Assembly: GCA_024229395.1 (NCBI GenBank)
Contig: JAAESM010000033.1
Coordinates: forward strand, 62,001 to 126,000
DNA: 64,000 nt
Reading direction: 5' to 3'
From: Planctomycetota bacterium
Lineage (GTDB): Bacteria > Planctomycetota > UBA1135
Below, one piece after another: positions 26,879 through 35,784 of this stretch (the stretch's first letter is position 1; every line of letters begins with the position of its first letter). Under the pieces are notes generated by a model. It was not told the DNA's origin, ran no database searches, and saw only the letters and a list, made by a program, of their open reading frames with translations. The position numbers were made by a program, and so were the translations under genes.

Positions 26879-28009
26879 TTGGCACTATGCGGAAATGTCT
26901 TTCCTGCGGATGAGCCAAGCGCAGTGCTTGCTGCGATTCGCGGGCCTGCCACTGAATGGTCGCAGGCCCTGCAAGCCAGCGGGCTAAAGCCGCCCTTTGG
27001 CTTTGGTTTATATCTTGCCGCCAATGCCGCGCGCACCTTCGCAATGGATTATGGCGCGCGCCAAGAACTGAAGAGCGCACTGCAAGAAGCAGGCTTGGTG
27101 TGTTGGACCGCCAACGCTTTTCCCTATGGTGGCTTTCACGACAAGGTCGTCAAGCAAGCAGCATTCTCGCCGGATTGGCGCACCGCCGAGCGTTTACGCT
27201 TCACGCTCGATGTAGCCAAAGTGCTTCTGGATGTAGCACCCAATGATGGCAGCCCCGTTTCCATCTCCACTTGCCCGTTAGGTTATGGACAAGCCGCAGT
27301 CGACGACCCAGCTTCGATCCAACATCTGCAGATCGTGGCGTCGGCATTTACAGCCTTATCGGAGGCATCTGGGCGCCGCTTGCAGCTTGCGATCGAGCCA
27401 GAGCCCGACGGTGGCTTTGAGCGCGTCTCCGAGCTCGCCACATGGCTCAACGAACGCTTCACAGCGGAGCAGCTGCAGAGCTTGGGCGTGTGTTGGGATC
27501 TTTGCCATAGCGCGGTGGTGGGGGAAGACACTCAGATCGTTCTGGCCAGCCTGAAGTCCACCGGTGTGCCTCTGGCCAAGATCCAAATCTCGTCGGCTTT
27601 GCAGCTGCGCCAACAACTCACGCCAGCCCTCAGCCAGCGCCTCAGCCAGCTAACCCAAGATGCCTATCTGCATCAGGTGCGCGGCGTTGATGGCCAAGGG
27701 CAGGCCTTCGCCTTCGCCGACGTCCCTGATTTTCTCGCCACACCGGCTCAGCACGATGGCTTGGACCTGCGCGTGCATTGCCATGTGCCGGTTTGTCGCT
27801 CGAATTACGGCGACGGCATGCAAGGAACGGAGTGGAAAGCTGCCGTGGAACTGGCTCAACAGGCCGGATATCGGGATTTCGAGCTTGAGACCTACACCTT
27901 GCCGGGGCTGCCAGGCGAGGTCCTTGAGGGCGGAAGTATGGTCGAAACCATGAAATCTGAAATGTTGGCGTGCTTTTCTGCCCTGCAGCTTGACACACCC
28001 CCCGTGTGA
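26879..28009 (+). CDS. eboE: EboE-like sugar isomerase-fold protein
   Basis: The 376-residue product matches the metabolite traffic protein EboE, a TIM-barrel relative of xylose isomerase. The pattern LCGNVFPADE, GLYLAANAA, NAFPYGGFHDKVVK, IEPEPDG, VCWDLCHSAV and KIQISSALQ agrees with what I know of that family. In cyanobacteria and some algae eboE is part of a six-gene cluster (eboA-F) thought to move a metabolite precursor to the periplasm. Here it stands alone between a protease and tRNA-Glu, so its substrate is open. The start is TTG at 26879; no clear ribosome-binding site precedes it. Confidence 0.72.
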   Translation: MALCGNVFPADEPSAVLAAIRGPATEWSQALQASGLKPPFGFGLYLAANAARTFAMDYGARQELKSALQEAGLVCWTANAFPYGGFHDKVVKQAAFSPDWRTAERLRFTLDVAKVLLDVAPNDGSPVSISTCPLGYGQAAVDDPASIQHLQIVASAFTALSEASGRRLQLAIEPEPDGGFERVSELATWLNERFTAEQLQSLGVCWDLCHSAVVGEDTQIVLASLKSTGVPLAKIQISSALQLRQQLTPALSQRLSQLTQDAYLHQVRGVDGQGQAFAFADVPDFLATPAQHDGLDLRVHCHVPVCRSNYGDGMQGTEWKAAVELAQQAGYRDFELETYTLPGLPGEVLEGGSMVETMKSEMLACFSALQLDTPPV

Positions 28010-28046
28010 CCCTATCTTTTCCGCCCCGATGCCCACTAGGGCACCC

Positions 28047-28124
28047 GGCCCCATCGTCTAGTCTGGCCTAGGACACCAGGTTTTCATCCTGGCAACAGGG
28101 GTTCAAATCCCCTTGGGGTCACCA
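28047..28124 (+). tRNA. tRNA-Glu (anticodon TTC)
   Basis: A complete cloverleaf: acceptor arms GGCCCCA and TGGGGTC (one G-T pair), discriminator A and an encoded CCA end. The anticodon stem CCAGG/CCTGG holds the loop TTTTCAT, giving anticodon TTC. The T-stem GGGGT-type arm surrounds TTCAAAT. It lies between eboE and xerC and is followed at once by a strong terminator. Confidence 0.95.
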
Positions 28125-28129
28125 AGCAG

Positions 28130-28160
28130 AAACCCGTCGACTTTTGTTGGCGGGTTTTTT
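28130..28160 (+). terminator. Rho-independent terminator after tRNA-Glu
   Basis: A 12-bp stem (28130-28141 with 28146-28157, three G-T pairs) closes a TTTT loop and runs into TTTTTT on the plus strand. It should end tRNA-Glu transcription. On the minus strand it lies 28 nt past the xerC stop and could also end that transcript, although the U run there is short. Confidence 0.88.
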
Positions 28161-28187
28161 GGTTTCTAGCGACGTCAGGATTGCAGC

Positions 28188-29108
28188 TCAAGCCTCGCCG
28201 AGCGGATGTGCCTGGCGATACAACTTGCGCAGACCTTCGAGCGACACATGAGTGTAGATCTGCGTGCTGCCCAGGCTGGCATGGCCCAGTAGCTCCTGCA
28301 CCGTGCGGAGATCCGCACCGCGCCGCAACAGATGGGTGGCAAAGCTATGGCGAAGAGTGTGCGGTGAACAATGACGATGGATCTCGGCGCGCTCCAGGCA
28401 GCGCAACAAGATGCGTCGTACCGAGCGATCGGTCAGGCGTGTATTGAGGCGGTTCAGGAACATCGGCCCGCGGTTATTGCCCACATTGCCCTTGTAGACC
28501 ATGTAGCGCTTGACAGCGCCCACGGCGGGACCGCCAAGCATGCCAAGGCGCTCCTTGCGACCTTTGCCGCGCAGCATCACCAGGCCGCGGCGTAGATCGA
28601 AATCGGACTCATTCAAAGCCACCAACTCGGCGACACGGCATCCCGTGGAGTAGAGCACCTCAAGGATGGCTTGATCGCGATGCTGCTCCGGGTCATCGCT
28701 GCAAGGGCTGGCCAATAAGCGTTCGACTTCTTCCTCTTCCAAATACTTGGGCAAGCGTCGGCCGCGGCGTGGGCCACGCAGGGCTGCCGCAGGACTGCTT
28801 TGGATATGGCCGTTTTCCTCGAGCCATGAGAAGAAACTGCGCAGGGTGGACAGGTGCCGCGACAAGGTGGTGCCGCCCAGGCCGTCGTCGGCCAGGTGGC
28901 CTAGGTAGAGACGCAAACGGGCGGGGCGGATGGTGACCGCCTGCGGCAGTTCGACGGCGGATTCAGCCTCTGGCTCGACCGGCGCCAGGAAGGCGAAGAA
29001 GCGCACGAGGTCGCGATCGTAGGCACGCAAAGTGTTCGGACTGACCTGACGCACCTCGCGAAGGTGCTTCAGGAAAGCTTCATGCTGTTGCGTGAGGGTC
29101 AAAGCCAT
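28188..29108 (-). CDS. xerC: Tyrosine recombinase XerC/XerD type
   Basis: A 306-residue tyrosine recombinase of the Xer type, which resolves chromosome dimers at dif during division. The SAM-like N-terminal domain covers about 10-110. The catalytic domain has Arg in STGCRVAEL, Lys in RGKGRKERL, the HTLRHSFATH box, a His in LLGHASLGST and the nucleophile Tyr in QIYTHVS. The size and lack of extra domains argue for a housekeeping Xer protein, not a phage integrase, despite the adjacent tRNA-Glu. It is divergent from pabB, and their -10-like elements overlap near 29117-29124. XerD is possible; I prefer XerC only weakly. Confidence 0.88.
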   Translation of the reverse strand: MALTLTQQHEAFLKHLREVRQVSPNTLRAYDRDLVRFFAFLAPVEPEAESAVELPQAVTIRPARLRLYLGHLADDGLGGTTLSRHLSTLRSFFSWLEENGHIQSSPAAALRGPRRGRRLPKYLEEEEVERLLASPCSDDPEQHRDQAILEVLYSTGCRVAELVALNESDFDLRRGLVMLRGKGRKERLGMLGGPAVGAVKRYMVYKGNVGNNRGPMFLNRLNTRLTDRSVRRILLRCLERAEIHRHCSPHTLRHSFATHLLRRGADLRTVQELLGHASLGSTQIYTHVSLEGLRKLYRQAHPLGEA

Positions 29109-29116
29109 CGGAATCC

Positions 29117-29124
29117 ATCATACT
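29117..29124. promoter_or_regulatory. Overlapping divergent -10-like elements of xerC and pabB
   Basis: On the plus strand CATACT (29119-29124) stands 7 nt before the pabB ATG. On the minus strand TATGAT (29122-29117) stands 8 nt before the xerC ATG. The gap between the two start codons is only 23 bp, so the two promoters, if real, must overlap and would compete. Confidence 0.35.
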
Positions 29125-29131
29125 AGGGGCA

Positions 29132-30502
29132 ATGACCACTCTCCAAGTGCGCTGCATTGCGCGTTCTAGCCAGGTCCCCGGGCCTGCCACCTGCCTGCAG
29201 CTGCTGCCACGCGGTTGCGAGCCGGTGTTGCTGGATTCCTCGGGTGATGTTGGCTTCTCCACTTTGGCGTGGGCACCAGATCAGAAGCTTGGTGGTCATC
29301 TGCAGCCCGACCCCGCTGCCAGCAACGATTCGCCGCGCAGCTTGGCTGATTCCGATCCCGCGCAGCTGTTGGAGCAAGCTTGCCAAGGCGAGCAATGGAT
29401 CTTTGAGGCGGGTTTACCGAAAGCTGGCATCGGTTGGCTCGGTTGGTTCGGTTTCGAATGCGGCCATGCTTATGAGAGCTTCCCATGGAACTCTGCCTAT
29501 CCCGACGGCTGGCCTGACTTTCATTTCGGGCGCTATCGTCATGCGATGGTGTGGATGCCTGATGGAGAGGTCCTGTTGCTGCATGCGCAGGTCGAAGGTG
29601 GAGTGGATGACCAAGCTGCCACCATCCAACAGTTCGAGAACCTGATTAAGGCTAACGAGAATCGTGCAGCGCAAAGTTGTAACGGCCCCGAGCTGCAACC
29701 AGAGGTCGCCGGGCCAATCTTCAAGAAAGCGGTAGAGCGATTGCGTCACTGGATCGGTGAAGGTGAGCTCTATCAAGCCAATCTATCGCATGTGCTCAGC
29801 GGTGAGTTTCATGGTGACGCTCGCCAGCTCTATCAATCCCTGCGTACTTCCCAACCCACTGCCATGAGCGCTTATTGGGAAGATGCCGAGGGCCGCGTGT
29901 TGTTGTCTCATTCGCCCGAACGCTTTTTGCAAGTGCGCGGTTTGGAGTTGCTCTCGCAACCGATCAAGGGCACCGCGCCTCGTGGCCAAGACTCGGCGGA
30001 GGACCAGACCATTGCTGCTGGCTTGGCCGCCGACGAGAAGGAGGTCGCCGAACTAACGATGATCGTCGATATGGCGCGTAACGATCTGGGCCGTGTTGCC
30101 GACGTCGGCGCGGTGCAGGTGGATTCCGCCGGCGATGTCGAAGCCTTCTCGACCTTGTTTCATCGCACCGCCACGGTGCGCGCGCGTTGGCAACCGGAAA
30201 TCGGCTTAGCGCGCTTGTTCGCGGCCACCTTCCCACCCGCATCGATTACCGGTGCACCCAAAGTGCGCGCCTTGAATGCCATCTCCGAACTGGAAGGGCG
30301 CTCTCGTGGACCTTATTGCGGCTGCTTGGGTTATTGGATCCCTGGTGACCATCCGCATGGTGATTTTTCAGTATTGATCCGCACCGCCACGCTTTCGAAT
30401 CATCAATTGCGCTTGGCTGTTGGAGCCGGCATCGTGTGGGATTCCGATCCGCAGCGTGAGTGGGATGAGACTCGCTTGAAGGGACGTTACCTTACCGGCT
30501 GA
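29132..30502 (+). CDS. pabB: Aminodeoxychorismate synthase component I
   Basis: The 456-residue enzyme of the chorismate-binding family converts chorismate to 4-amino-4-deoxychorismate for folate synthesis. The C-terminal half has the family motifs LYQANLSHVLSG, SPERFL, PIKGTAPRG, DMARNDLGRV and the PPASITGAPKVRA stretch, with GAGIVWDSDP near the end. PIKGTA, with Lys, favours PabB over TrpE, which has PIAGTR. It overlaps pabC by one base (TGATG), so the two folate genes are coupled. The glutamine amidotransferase partner PabA is not in the window. Confidence 0.9.
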   Translation: MTTLQVRCIARSSQVPGPATCLQLLPRGCEPVLLDSSGDVGFSTLAWAPDQKLGGHLQPDPAASNDSPRSLADSDPAQLLEQACQGEQWIFEAGLPKAGIGWLGWFGFECGHAYESFPWNSAYPDGWPDFHFGRYRHAMVWMPDGEVLLLHAQVEGGVDDQAATIQQFENLIKANENRAAQSCNGPELQPEVAGPIFKKAVERLRHWIGEGELYQANLSHVLSGEFHGDARQLYQSLRTSQPTAMSAYWEDAEGRVLLSHSPERFLQVRGLELLSQPIKGTAPRGQDSAEDQTIAAGLAADEKEVAELTMIVDMARNDLGRVADVGAVQVDSAGDVEAFSTLFHRTATVRARWQPEIGLARLFAATFPPASITGAPKVRALNAISELEGRSRGPYCGCLGYWIPGDHPHGDFSVLIRTATLSNHQLRLAVGAGIVWDSDPQREWDETRLKGRYLTG

Positions 30503-31353
30503 TGGAACCCGTCCAGGACCCTACCAAGCTGGTGCAATTCGACGGCCAGTTGCTCGATGCCGAACAGCCTGTGTTGCTCGCCAGCTTGCCCGGCGTATTG
30601 CGCGGCGAAGGAATCTTCGAGACGTTCGTGGTTCACGATGGTGTGCCATCACCATTTCTTGAGCAGCACGACAAGCGCCTGGCGCATAGTGCCAAGCTGA
30701 CCGGCTTTGATGTCGCAGTCGGTCGCTTGCAGCAGAGCTTTGCTGATTTTCAACCGCTGGTCCAAGAGGGCAATTGGCGCGTGCGCTTGACCGTGTTGCG
30801 CGGCCTGGAAGAACAGCAACATTTCCTGTGGACGGCAGGGGCAGAACCAGCGCCACGTCGGGATGCCATCGTGCAGGTCTCGGACTTTCGTTTGGATCCC
30901 CAAAACCCGATTGCAGGAGCCAAGACCATCTCGCGTGTAGATCTGCAAGTGGCGCGTTCCAAGGCTCAGACGGCAGGGGCCTTCGAGGCCATCATGTGCA
31001 CCACCGAGGGGGATTTAGCCGAAGGAACCTCCTCCAATATCTTCCTGTGGCTGGAGGATGGACTGCACACACCGCCGCTGGATCGGGGAATTCTTGGTGG
31101 AGTGACCCGCCAAAGCGTGATTGAGGCTTGTTTTGCCGCAAAAATACCGGTATTTGAGCGAAAATTGGAGCTCGAGGACCTCGATACGGCCGTAGAGGTT
31201 TATATCACCAATGCCGTAATCGGCCTTGTGCCCGTGGCTAAAATCGTGGGACGGCCCACATCGCTGCCGGGCGCCGATGGCCAGCACCTGAGAATGCTGC
31301 TTGCGGCTTACCGCGATTACCTCGCGGCAATGTCCAGAACCCCAACTGCCTAG
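30502..31353 (+). CDS. pabC: 4-amino-4-deoxychorismate lyase (class IV aminotransferase fold)
   Basis: A 283-residue PLP enzyme of fold type IV. The likely Schiff-base lysine lies in GAKTISR (about residue 140), and the cofactor-binding segment EGTSSNIFLWLEDG at about 175 is typical. Adjacency to pabB, with a one-base overlap, makes aminodeoxychorismate lyase the best call: it would split aminodeoxychorismate into pyruvate and 4-aminobenzoate. By sequence alone it could also be a branched-chain or D-amino-acid transaminase. Confidence 0.82.
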   Translation: MEPVQDPTKLVQFDGQLLDAEQPVLLASLPGVLRGEGIFETFVVHDGVPSPFLEQHDKRLAHSAKLTGFDVAVGRLQQSFADFQPLVQEGNWRVRLTVLRGLEEQQHFLWTAGAEPAPRRDAIVQVSDFRLDPQNPIAGAKTISRVDLQVARSKAQTAGAFEAIMCTTEGDLAEGTSSNIFLWLEDGLHTPPLDRGILGGVTRQSVIEACFAAKIPVFERKLELEDLDTAVEVYITNAVIGLVPVAKIVGRPTSLPGADGQHLRMLLAAYRDYLAAMSRTPTA

Positions 31354-31361
31354 TTTCTACC

Positions 31362-32213
31362 ATGATCGCAACCCTCACCTTAAGTTTGATTTGTGCGCCA
31401 TCCGCCGGCGCTGTTTGTCTTTCAGAGATGTCGGTCGTTGCTTTCCAAGGAGAGGAACTGAAGGATCTCATCAAGCGATTTGATGGCATCCTCAAGAGCA
31501 AGGTCAACGAAGGCGAAGCCATCAAGTTGATGGACGATTTCATCCTGCGTTTTCGCACCCTCGAGAACGAGATTGCCGCCATCGATGACAACCTCGAGAT
31601 TGGCGAGGGCGATGCAAAGAAGATGAAGTCCGAGCGTAAGTCCAAGGTCAAGGACATGGAGAAGATCGCTGAAGTGGTCTACCGTTCCTTCATCCACAAG
31701 GGCCGCAAGAACATCACCGAAGGCAACCTGCAGTTGTGGAAAGCTGCTGCTTACACGTTGGGTCAAATGGGAGAAGACGGCGGCACTTTCCTGATGAAAG
31801 CCTTCGAGCTGAAGAAGTTCCGCGATGAGCCGGAACTGCGTGGTCTATGCCTGGAACAGATCGGCTACACCCATGCCTACAAGAAGTTCGCCGATGAACT
31901 GATCGACCTACTCGATCACAGCGAATACTTGTTCATCGCCAAGGCCGCCGACGCCCTTGCGCAGTTCGGTGAGGCACCTGCCAAGATCCGCAAATTGGCG
32001 ATCGAGCGCATGTCTAAATTGTTGGCGCAGAACTACGAAGCCACCATCACCGATAAGCGTGATGAAGAGGCGCAAAAGAAATACCGCATGACCGGTCGCT
32101 CCATGCAAAACGCCTTGGAGGCGTTGGCTCATGTCAGTCTTGATGGCCCACTTGATTGGACCGAGTGGTGGAACAAGAACAAGAACAAAGCCGAAGTCTG
32201 GAGCGACGAGTGA
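31362..32213 (+). CDS. Secreted helical-repeat protein of unknown function
   Basis: This 283-residue protein has a signal peptide of about 18 residues and an almost wholly helical, charged body. Residues about 105-205 look like HEAT-type helical repeats (WKAAAYTLGQMGEDGGTFL and later ALAQFGEAP). The C-terminus WTEWWNKNKNKAEVW, rich in Trp and Asn, recurs in my impression at the ends of HEAT-repeat proteins of planctomycetes. It follows pabC by 8 bp and overlaps the next lipoprotein gene by 4 nt. A scaffold or binding role outside the cytoplasm is likely; nothing more can be said. Confidence 0.65.
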   Translation: MIATLTLSLICAPSAGAVCLSEMSVVAFQGEELKDLIKRFDGILKSKVNEGEAIKLMDDFILRFRTLENEIAAIDDNLEIGEGDAKKMKSERKSKVKDMEKIAEVVYRSFIHKGRKNITEGNLQLWKAAAYTLGQMGEDGGTFLMKAFELKKFRDEPELRGLCLEQIGYTHAYKKFADELIDLLDHSEYLFIAKAADALAQFGEAPAKIRKLAIERMSKLLAQNYEATITDKRDEEAQKKYRMTGRSMQNALEALAHVSLDGPLDWTEWWNKNKNKAEVWSDE

Positions 32214-32821
32214 GCCTGAAGTGGGCGGTCCTGCTGGTGGCGGCCGTCAGCATGGTTGGAGCATGTTCTGAAGGTAGCGGCCGCACAAGTGCCGCGCCTG
32301 AGCATGATTTCCCTGCGCGTCCTGCATGGGCAGGTGTGGCGCCGAATGGCTTGATTGTAGTCGCCGAGCCCGTCGGCGAGTTGGCCCATAGTGAGGCCGC
32401 CATTATCGACGAGGAAAGCCTATTGCGCGACAGTCTTGGGATCACCGCGGATCAACAGCTGCTGCGCCTGCATCTCGCGCCCAGCGCCAAATCTGGCCTG
32501 CCGGATACGGCCGGCATGCTTCGTGCCGGCGACATGGAGTTCCAGGCGATGACCAAGATGCCGGAAGATTTCAGCGCCCCACAGCGTCTGATTTGGCATT
32601 CGATTGCCCAAGGTGGCCGGCACATGGTGAAGGACTCCGGGCAACTCGAACGCTGGTCCTTGTTGGTGGTGGCCAGTGACTCCGCTGCCCTCGATCAAGT
32701 AGATAAGATGCTCTGGCAAAATGGCTCGATGCAGGTCGAGTTGCAGCGCCAATCATGGAGCGAAGTCGAACGCCTGCAATTTCTGGAAGCCCTAGTCCCT
32801 GTGGATGTAGAAGATGAATGA
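32210..32821 (+). CDS. Predicted lipoprotein of unknown function
   Basis: I place the start at the GTG at 32210, overlapping the previous stop, because it gives a lipoprotein signal ending VGAC. The 203-residue product has no domain that I recognise. The body is mixed alpha/beta and resembles a protein-binding module. The stop lies inside the following gene (8-nt overlap), so this protein belongs to an operon with the secreted helical protein before it and the membrane coiled-coil protein after it. Confidence 0.6.
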   Translation: MSLKWAVLLVAAVSMVGACSEGSGRTSAAPEHDFPARPAWAGVAPNGLIVVAEPVGELAHSEAAIIDEESLLRDSLGITADQQLLRLHLAPSAKSGLPDTAGMLRAGDMEFQAMTKMPEDFSAPQRLIWHSIAQGGRHMVKDSGQLERWSLLVVASDSAALDQVDKMLWQNGSMQVELQRQSWSEVERLQFLEALVPVDVEDE

Positions 32822-34247
32822 TGGTCTAGAACCGATCGCGGATAACGAGCAGCAGCTTGCCGTTCCCAGCACCACTCAGCCGGGCTCCTTGTTGCGCTTG
32901 CGCGATGTGCAATCCCTGAACCGTTCCTTCCGACGTTTGGCTGAGGTCCAAGAGGCCTTGTTGGATCGCCTAGAAAGCCTTGAGCAGGAGAAGGCGGAAT
33001 CCACCAAGCTGAACGGACCGCTGATGGCTTTGGGGGGCGTGGCGCTGGGCTTGAGTATTGCGGTTTTGGCTTACGTCTTGTGGCAAGACAAGGAGCCGTT
33101 GGTAATCCCACCTGCAGCCACTCCCGAGATCATCGTCCAAGCTCCCGATGTCACGGTCAACGCGCCAGAGAACGCCGAGTTTGCGCAGGCACTGACCGAC
33201 ATGAACGCGAGCATCGCTTCGGTGTTGGAAGCGCAGCGCGAAGACCGCCAGCAGTTAGGGGAGCTGACCGCCAAGTTGTTGCTGTCGGAAGAGGAAAAGA
33301 ACCAGCTGATGCGTGAATTCGCATTGGCCGAAGAGCAGTATCAAAAGGACCTCGCCGCTGCCGATGAGGCCGCCGCTAAAGCTGCGCTGAAAGAGAAGGA
33401 AACGCTTTACACCCCAGCGGGCGATAACTTGCCGCAACCTGCAGTGGTGGCCACCGCCGATGCCTCTTTCGTGCAAGCCTTCAATGGTGTGCTTGCTGCG
33501 GATGGCTATGGCTCTTTGCGCTTGCAGGCAGGTTCCTTGGCTGCGGACAAGGCTTCCTTGGATAACGTCACTTGGATGTCATGGGGCCGCGATGGCTTGG
33601 CGGAAACCGTCATTAAAGCCAAGCGCTTGAGTGTTGAGATGCATCATATGACGCGCACCATGGTGTTGCGCTTTACTGATGGTGATCGAGTTGCCAAGGG
33701 CGTGCGTACAGCCTTGCCAGCTGGCGGATTGCGCCTGGATCTGGAAGACGTGCACGTTGCAGGTTGGGTGAAGATCCTGCCAGGCTTGGTCGACAGCTCT
33801 GCAGTCGCAAGTGCCAACAACCTAAAGCCGAATCCTGCAGAGCCGTCCGTGACCGACCCCGTGGTTGGACCAGCGCCGCCGAATAACGCAGCGCCGTTGA
33901 ATTCCAAAGTGGTGCGAAAGTCACTCGATGACTTGATCTCACAACGCGGCTCCTTCAGCTACTACCGCCTCAACTCCTTGGGTTCGATCGATGGCAAGCT
34001 GTTGAAGATGGTGCAGATCAACTGGCACGATAACTCCGGTCGCTTGGTCAAGACCATCGAAGCCGACACCCTCGAGGTCATCCTGCATCCAGGTGGCTCG
34101 GTGGAGTTGTTATTGCGCAACGGCGCCTTCCTAGACGGCGACGTCAAGAGTCCATTCTCGGCGGATCGCTTCCGTCTGCACTTGCCTAGCCAAGACCTCA
34201 GTGCATGGCGCACTTCCGGTGTGCCTTACGTCGAGAGTAATCACTAA
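32814..34247 (+). CDS. Single-pass membrane protein with coiled coil, unknown function
   Basis: A 477-residue protein with a cytoplasmic N-terminus that includes a coiled-coil stretch (about 30-62), one membrane helix at about 66-88, and a large outer part. A second coiled coil spans about 115-205. Two beta-rich segments follow (about 225-325 and 360-470), separated by a Pro/Ala/Asn linker; both contain VIKAKRLSV- or TIEADTLEV-like strands that may be repeats. No family is recognised. The stop is immediately followed by the xseA start, so expression with the xseA-nadK operon is likely. Confidence 0.62.
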   Translation: MNDGLEPIADNEQQLAVPSTTQPGSLLRLRDVQSLNRSFRRLAEVQEALLDRLESLEQEKAESTKLNGPLMALGGVALGLSIAVLAYVLWQDKEPLVIPPAATPEIIVQAPDVTVNAPENAEFAQALTDMNASIASVLEAQREDRQQLGELTAKLLLSEEEKNQLMREFALAEEQYQKDLAAADEAAAKAALKEKETLYTPAGDNLPQPAVVATADASFVQAFNGVLAADGYGSLRLQAGSLAADKASLDNVTWMSWGRDGLAETVIKAKRLSVEMHHMTRTMVLRFTDGDRVAKGVRTALPAGGLRLDLEDVHVAGWVKILPGLVDSSAVASANNLKPNPAEPSVTDPVVGPAPPNNAAPLNSKVVRKSLDDLISQRGSFSYYRLNSLGSIDGKLLKMVQINWHDNSGRLVKTIEADTLEVILHPGGSVELLLRNGAFLDGDVKSPFSADRFRLHLPSQDLSAWRTSGVPYVESNH

Positions 34248-35528
34248 GTGAGTTTCGGCGAACAGAAACCGCGCCAAGTGATGAGCGTCAGCGGGCTGCT
34301 CGAAGCAGCGCGTTCGGTGTTGGAGACCGACATCGGTCCGGTGTGGATGGAGGCTGAGGTCTTCGAATACCGTGGTCCTCATCGCGGCAGTGGTCATTAC
34401 TACTTCAAACTGCGGGACTCAGAGGCCAGTGTCAGTGCCATCATGTGGCGCGGTGTTGCTGCGCGTGCGTTGAAGGGGGATATAAAGGAGGGCCAACAAG
34501 TCTTGGTGCGTGGCCGTTTCGATATCTACTCGGCACGAGGCACCCTGAGCTTTGTGCTCGATCATGTCGAGAACGTCGGCGCTGGCGACCTGTCGGCGCG
34601 CTTCGAACAGCTGAAGAAGCAGCTGCATGGCGAGGGTCTATTCGATGCCGAACGTAAACAAGAGTTGCCCGAACGCCCCAAGCGCGTGGTGGTCATTACC
34701 GGCAGGGATTCCGCTGCCGAGGCCGACATCTTGCGCACCTTCGAAGATGGTGGGGCACCGATTCACATCTTGATGAGCCATGTACGCGTGCAGGGCGAAG
34801 GTGCGGCCGGCGAGATCGTGGTGGCGCTTGATCAAGCAGCGCGCATCAAGCCTGACTTGATCCTGCTGAGTCGTGGTGGTGGTTCACTCGAAGACCTCTG
34901 GGCTTTCAATGAGGAAAGCCTGGTCCGCGCCATCGCAGCATGCCCGGTACCGGTGATGTCGGCGGTCGGCCACGAGGTCGATTTCACCCTCAGTGATTTC
35001 GTTGCCGATGCGCGTGCGATCACCCCAACTGATGGCGCCCAGCAGATCTCTTCCAGTTGGATTGATGCACGTCAACAGACCCAGGCTTTGGCCGAGGACC
35101 TCCCAGCTGCCATCAAGCGCCTGATGCGTGAGAAGCATTTCCAACTCAATCGCGCCATGCGTGCCTTCTTGGCGCAAGCGCCAGGCCGGCGGGTGGAGCG
35201 TGCACGCGTGCGTTTTGGCCATGCAGAGCAAGCCTTGTGTAGTGCCGCACAGAAGAGCGTCGCTAAGAGTCATGAGCGCCTGCAACGCTCAGCACGTCGG
35301 TTGTTGCACGCCGGCCCGCAGCAGCGCTTACAACAAGTGGCTGGGCGGTTAGACAAGGCGTTGGCCCAGTTGGATGCCGGTGACCCTCGGGCCTTGCTGG
35401 CGCGTGGCTATGCCTTGGTCCAGGTGGAAGGGGAATCGGCCTTCGTGCGCGATCCTGCTCAGGTGGAGGCGGGCACCCTGTTGGCCATTCAGTTGGCTGC
35501 CGGTAAGCTCGGCGCGCGCGTAGAATAG
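34248..35528 (+). CDS. xseA: Exodeoxyribonuclease VII large subunit
   Basis: The 426-residue product starts with GTG next to the previous stop. The N-terminal OB-fold (about 10-110) is followed by the catalytic core with ITGRDSAAEADI, LILLSRGGGSLEDLWAFNEE and SAVGHEVDFTLSDFVAD, and by a helical C-terminal region. Together with XseB it degrades single-stranded DNA into short oligonucleotides. The gene order xseA-xseB-ispA-dxs is a classic bacterial arrangement. Length is close to the E. coli protein (456). Confidence 0.94.
   Translation: MSFGEQKPRQVMSVSGLLEAARSVLETDIGPVWMEAEVFEYRGPHRGSGHYYFKLRDSEASVSAIMWRGVAARALKGDIKEGQQVLVRGRFDIYSARGTLSFVLDHVENVGAGDLSARFEQLKKQLHGEGLFDAERKQELPERPKRVVVITGRDSAAEADILRTFEDGGAPIHILMSHVRVQGEGAAGEIVVALDQAARIKPDLILLSRGGGSLEDLWAFNEESLVRAIAACPVPVMSAVGHEVDFTLSDFVADARAITPTDGAQQISSSWIDARQQTQALAEDLPAAIKRLMREKHFQLNRAMRAFLAQAPGRRVERARVRFGHAEQALCSAAQKSVAKSHERLQRSARRLLHAGPQQRLQQVAGRLDKALAQLDAGDPRALLARGYALVQVEGESAFVRDPAQVEAGTLLAIQLAAGKLGARVE
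35521..35526 (+). promoter_or_regulatory. -10-like TAGAAT before xseB
   Basis: TAGAAT lies 6 nt before the GTG of xseB, inside the end of xseA. If active it would give a leaderless internal transcript for xseB-ispA-dxs-nadK. It is one of several starts in this window with the same spacing. Confidence 0.35.
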
Positions 35529-35532
35529 GGGC

Positions 35533-35784
35533 GTGGCCGCGAAAAAGAAGAAGCAGGGATTCGAGGAGCAGCTTGCTCAACTGGAACAACTCGTACGCGA
35601 GTTGGAGAGTGGTGAGCTGGAGCTTGAAGAAGGCGTGGAGCGCTATCGCACCGGCGTCGAGTTACTCAAGACCTTGAACGGCTCCTTGTCGACCGCAGAG
35701 CAGCAAGTCGAGGAGTTGACCGCAACCTTGCAACAAGAATTGGCGCAGCTGGAAGAAGGAGAAGGCCACAGTGCCGGCGACTAA
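35533..35784 (+). CDS. xseB: Exodeoxyribonuclease VII small subunit
   Basis: An 83-residue helical protein with the XseB pattern FEEQLAQLEQLVRELESGELELEEGVERYRTG. Several small subunits bind one large subunit to form exonuclease VII. The start is GTG at 35533, 4 bp after xseA, and the end overlaps the ispA start by 14 nt, which suggests coupled translation. The last 20 residues are more acidic than usual. Confidence 0.9.
   Translation: MAAKKKKQGFEEQLAQLEQLVRELESGELELEEGVERYRTGVELLKTLNGSLSTAEQQVEELTATLQQELAQLEEGEGHSAGD

Noticed and set aside
28047-29108. tRNA-Glu plus tyrosine recombinase as an integrative element
   Set aside because: The recombinase has Xer size and motifs, the tRNA is complete, no second copy of its 3' end is visible nearby, and flanking genes are metabolic. 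I read it as housekeeping.
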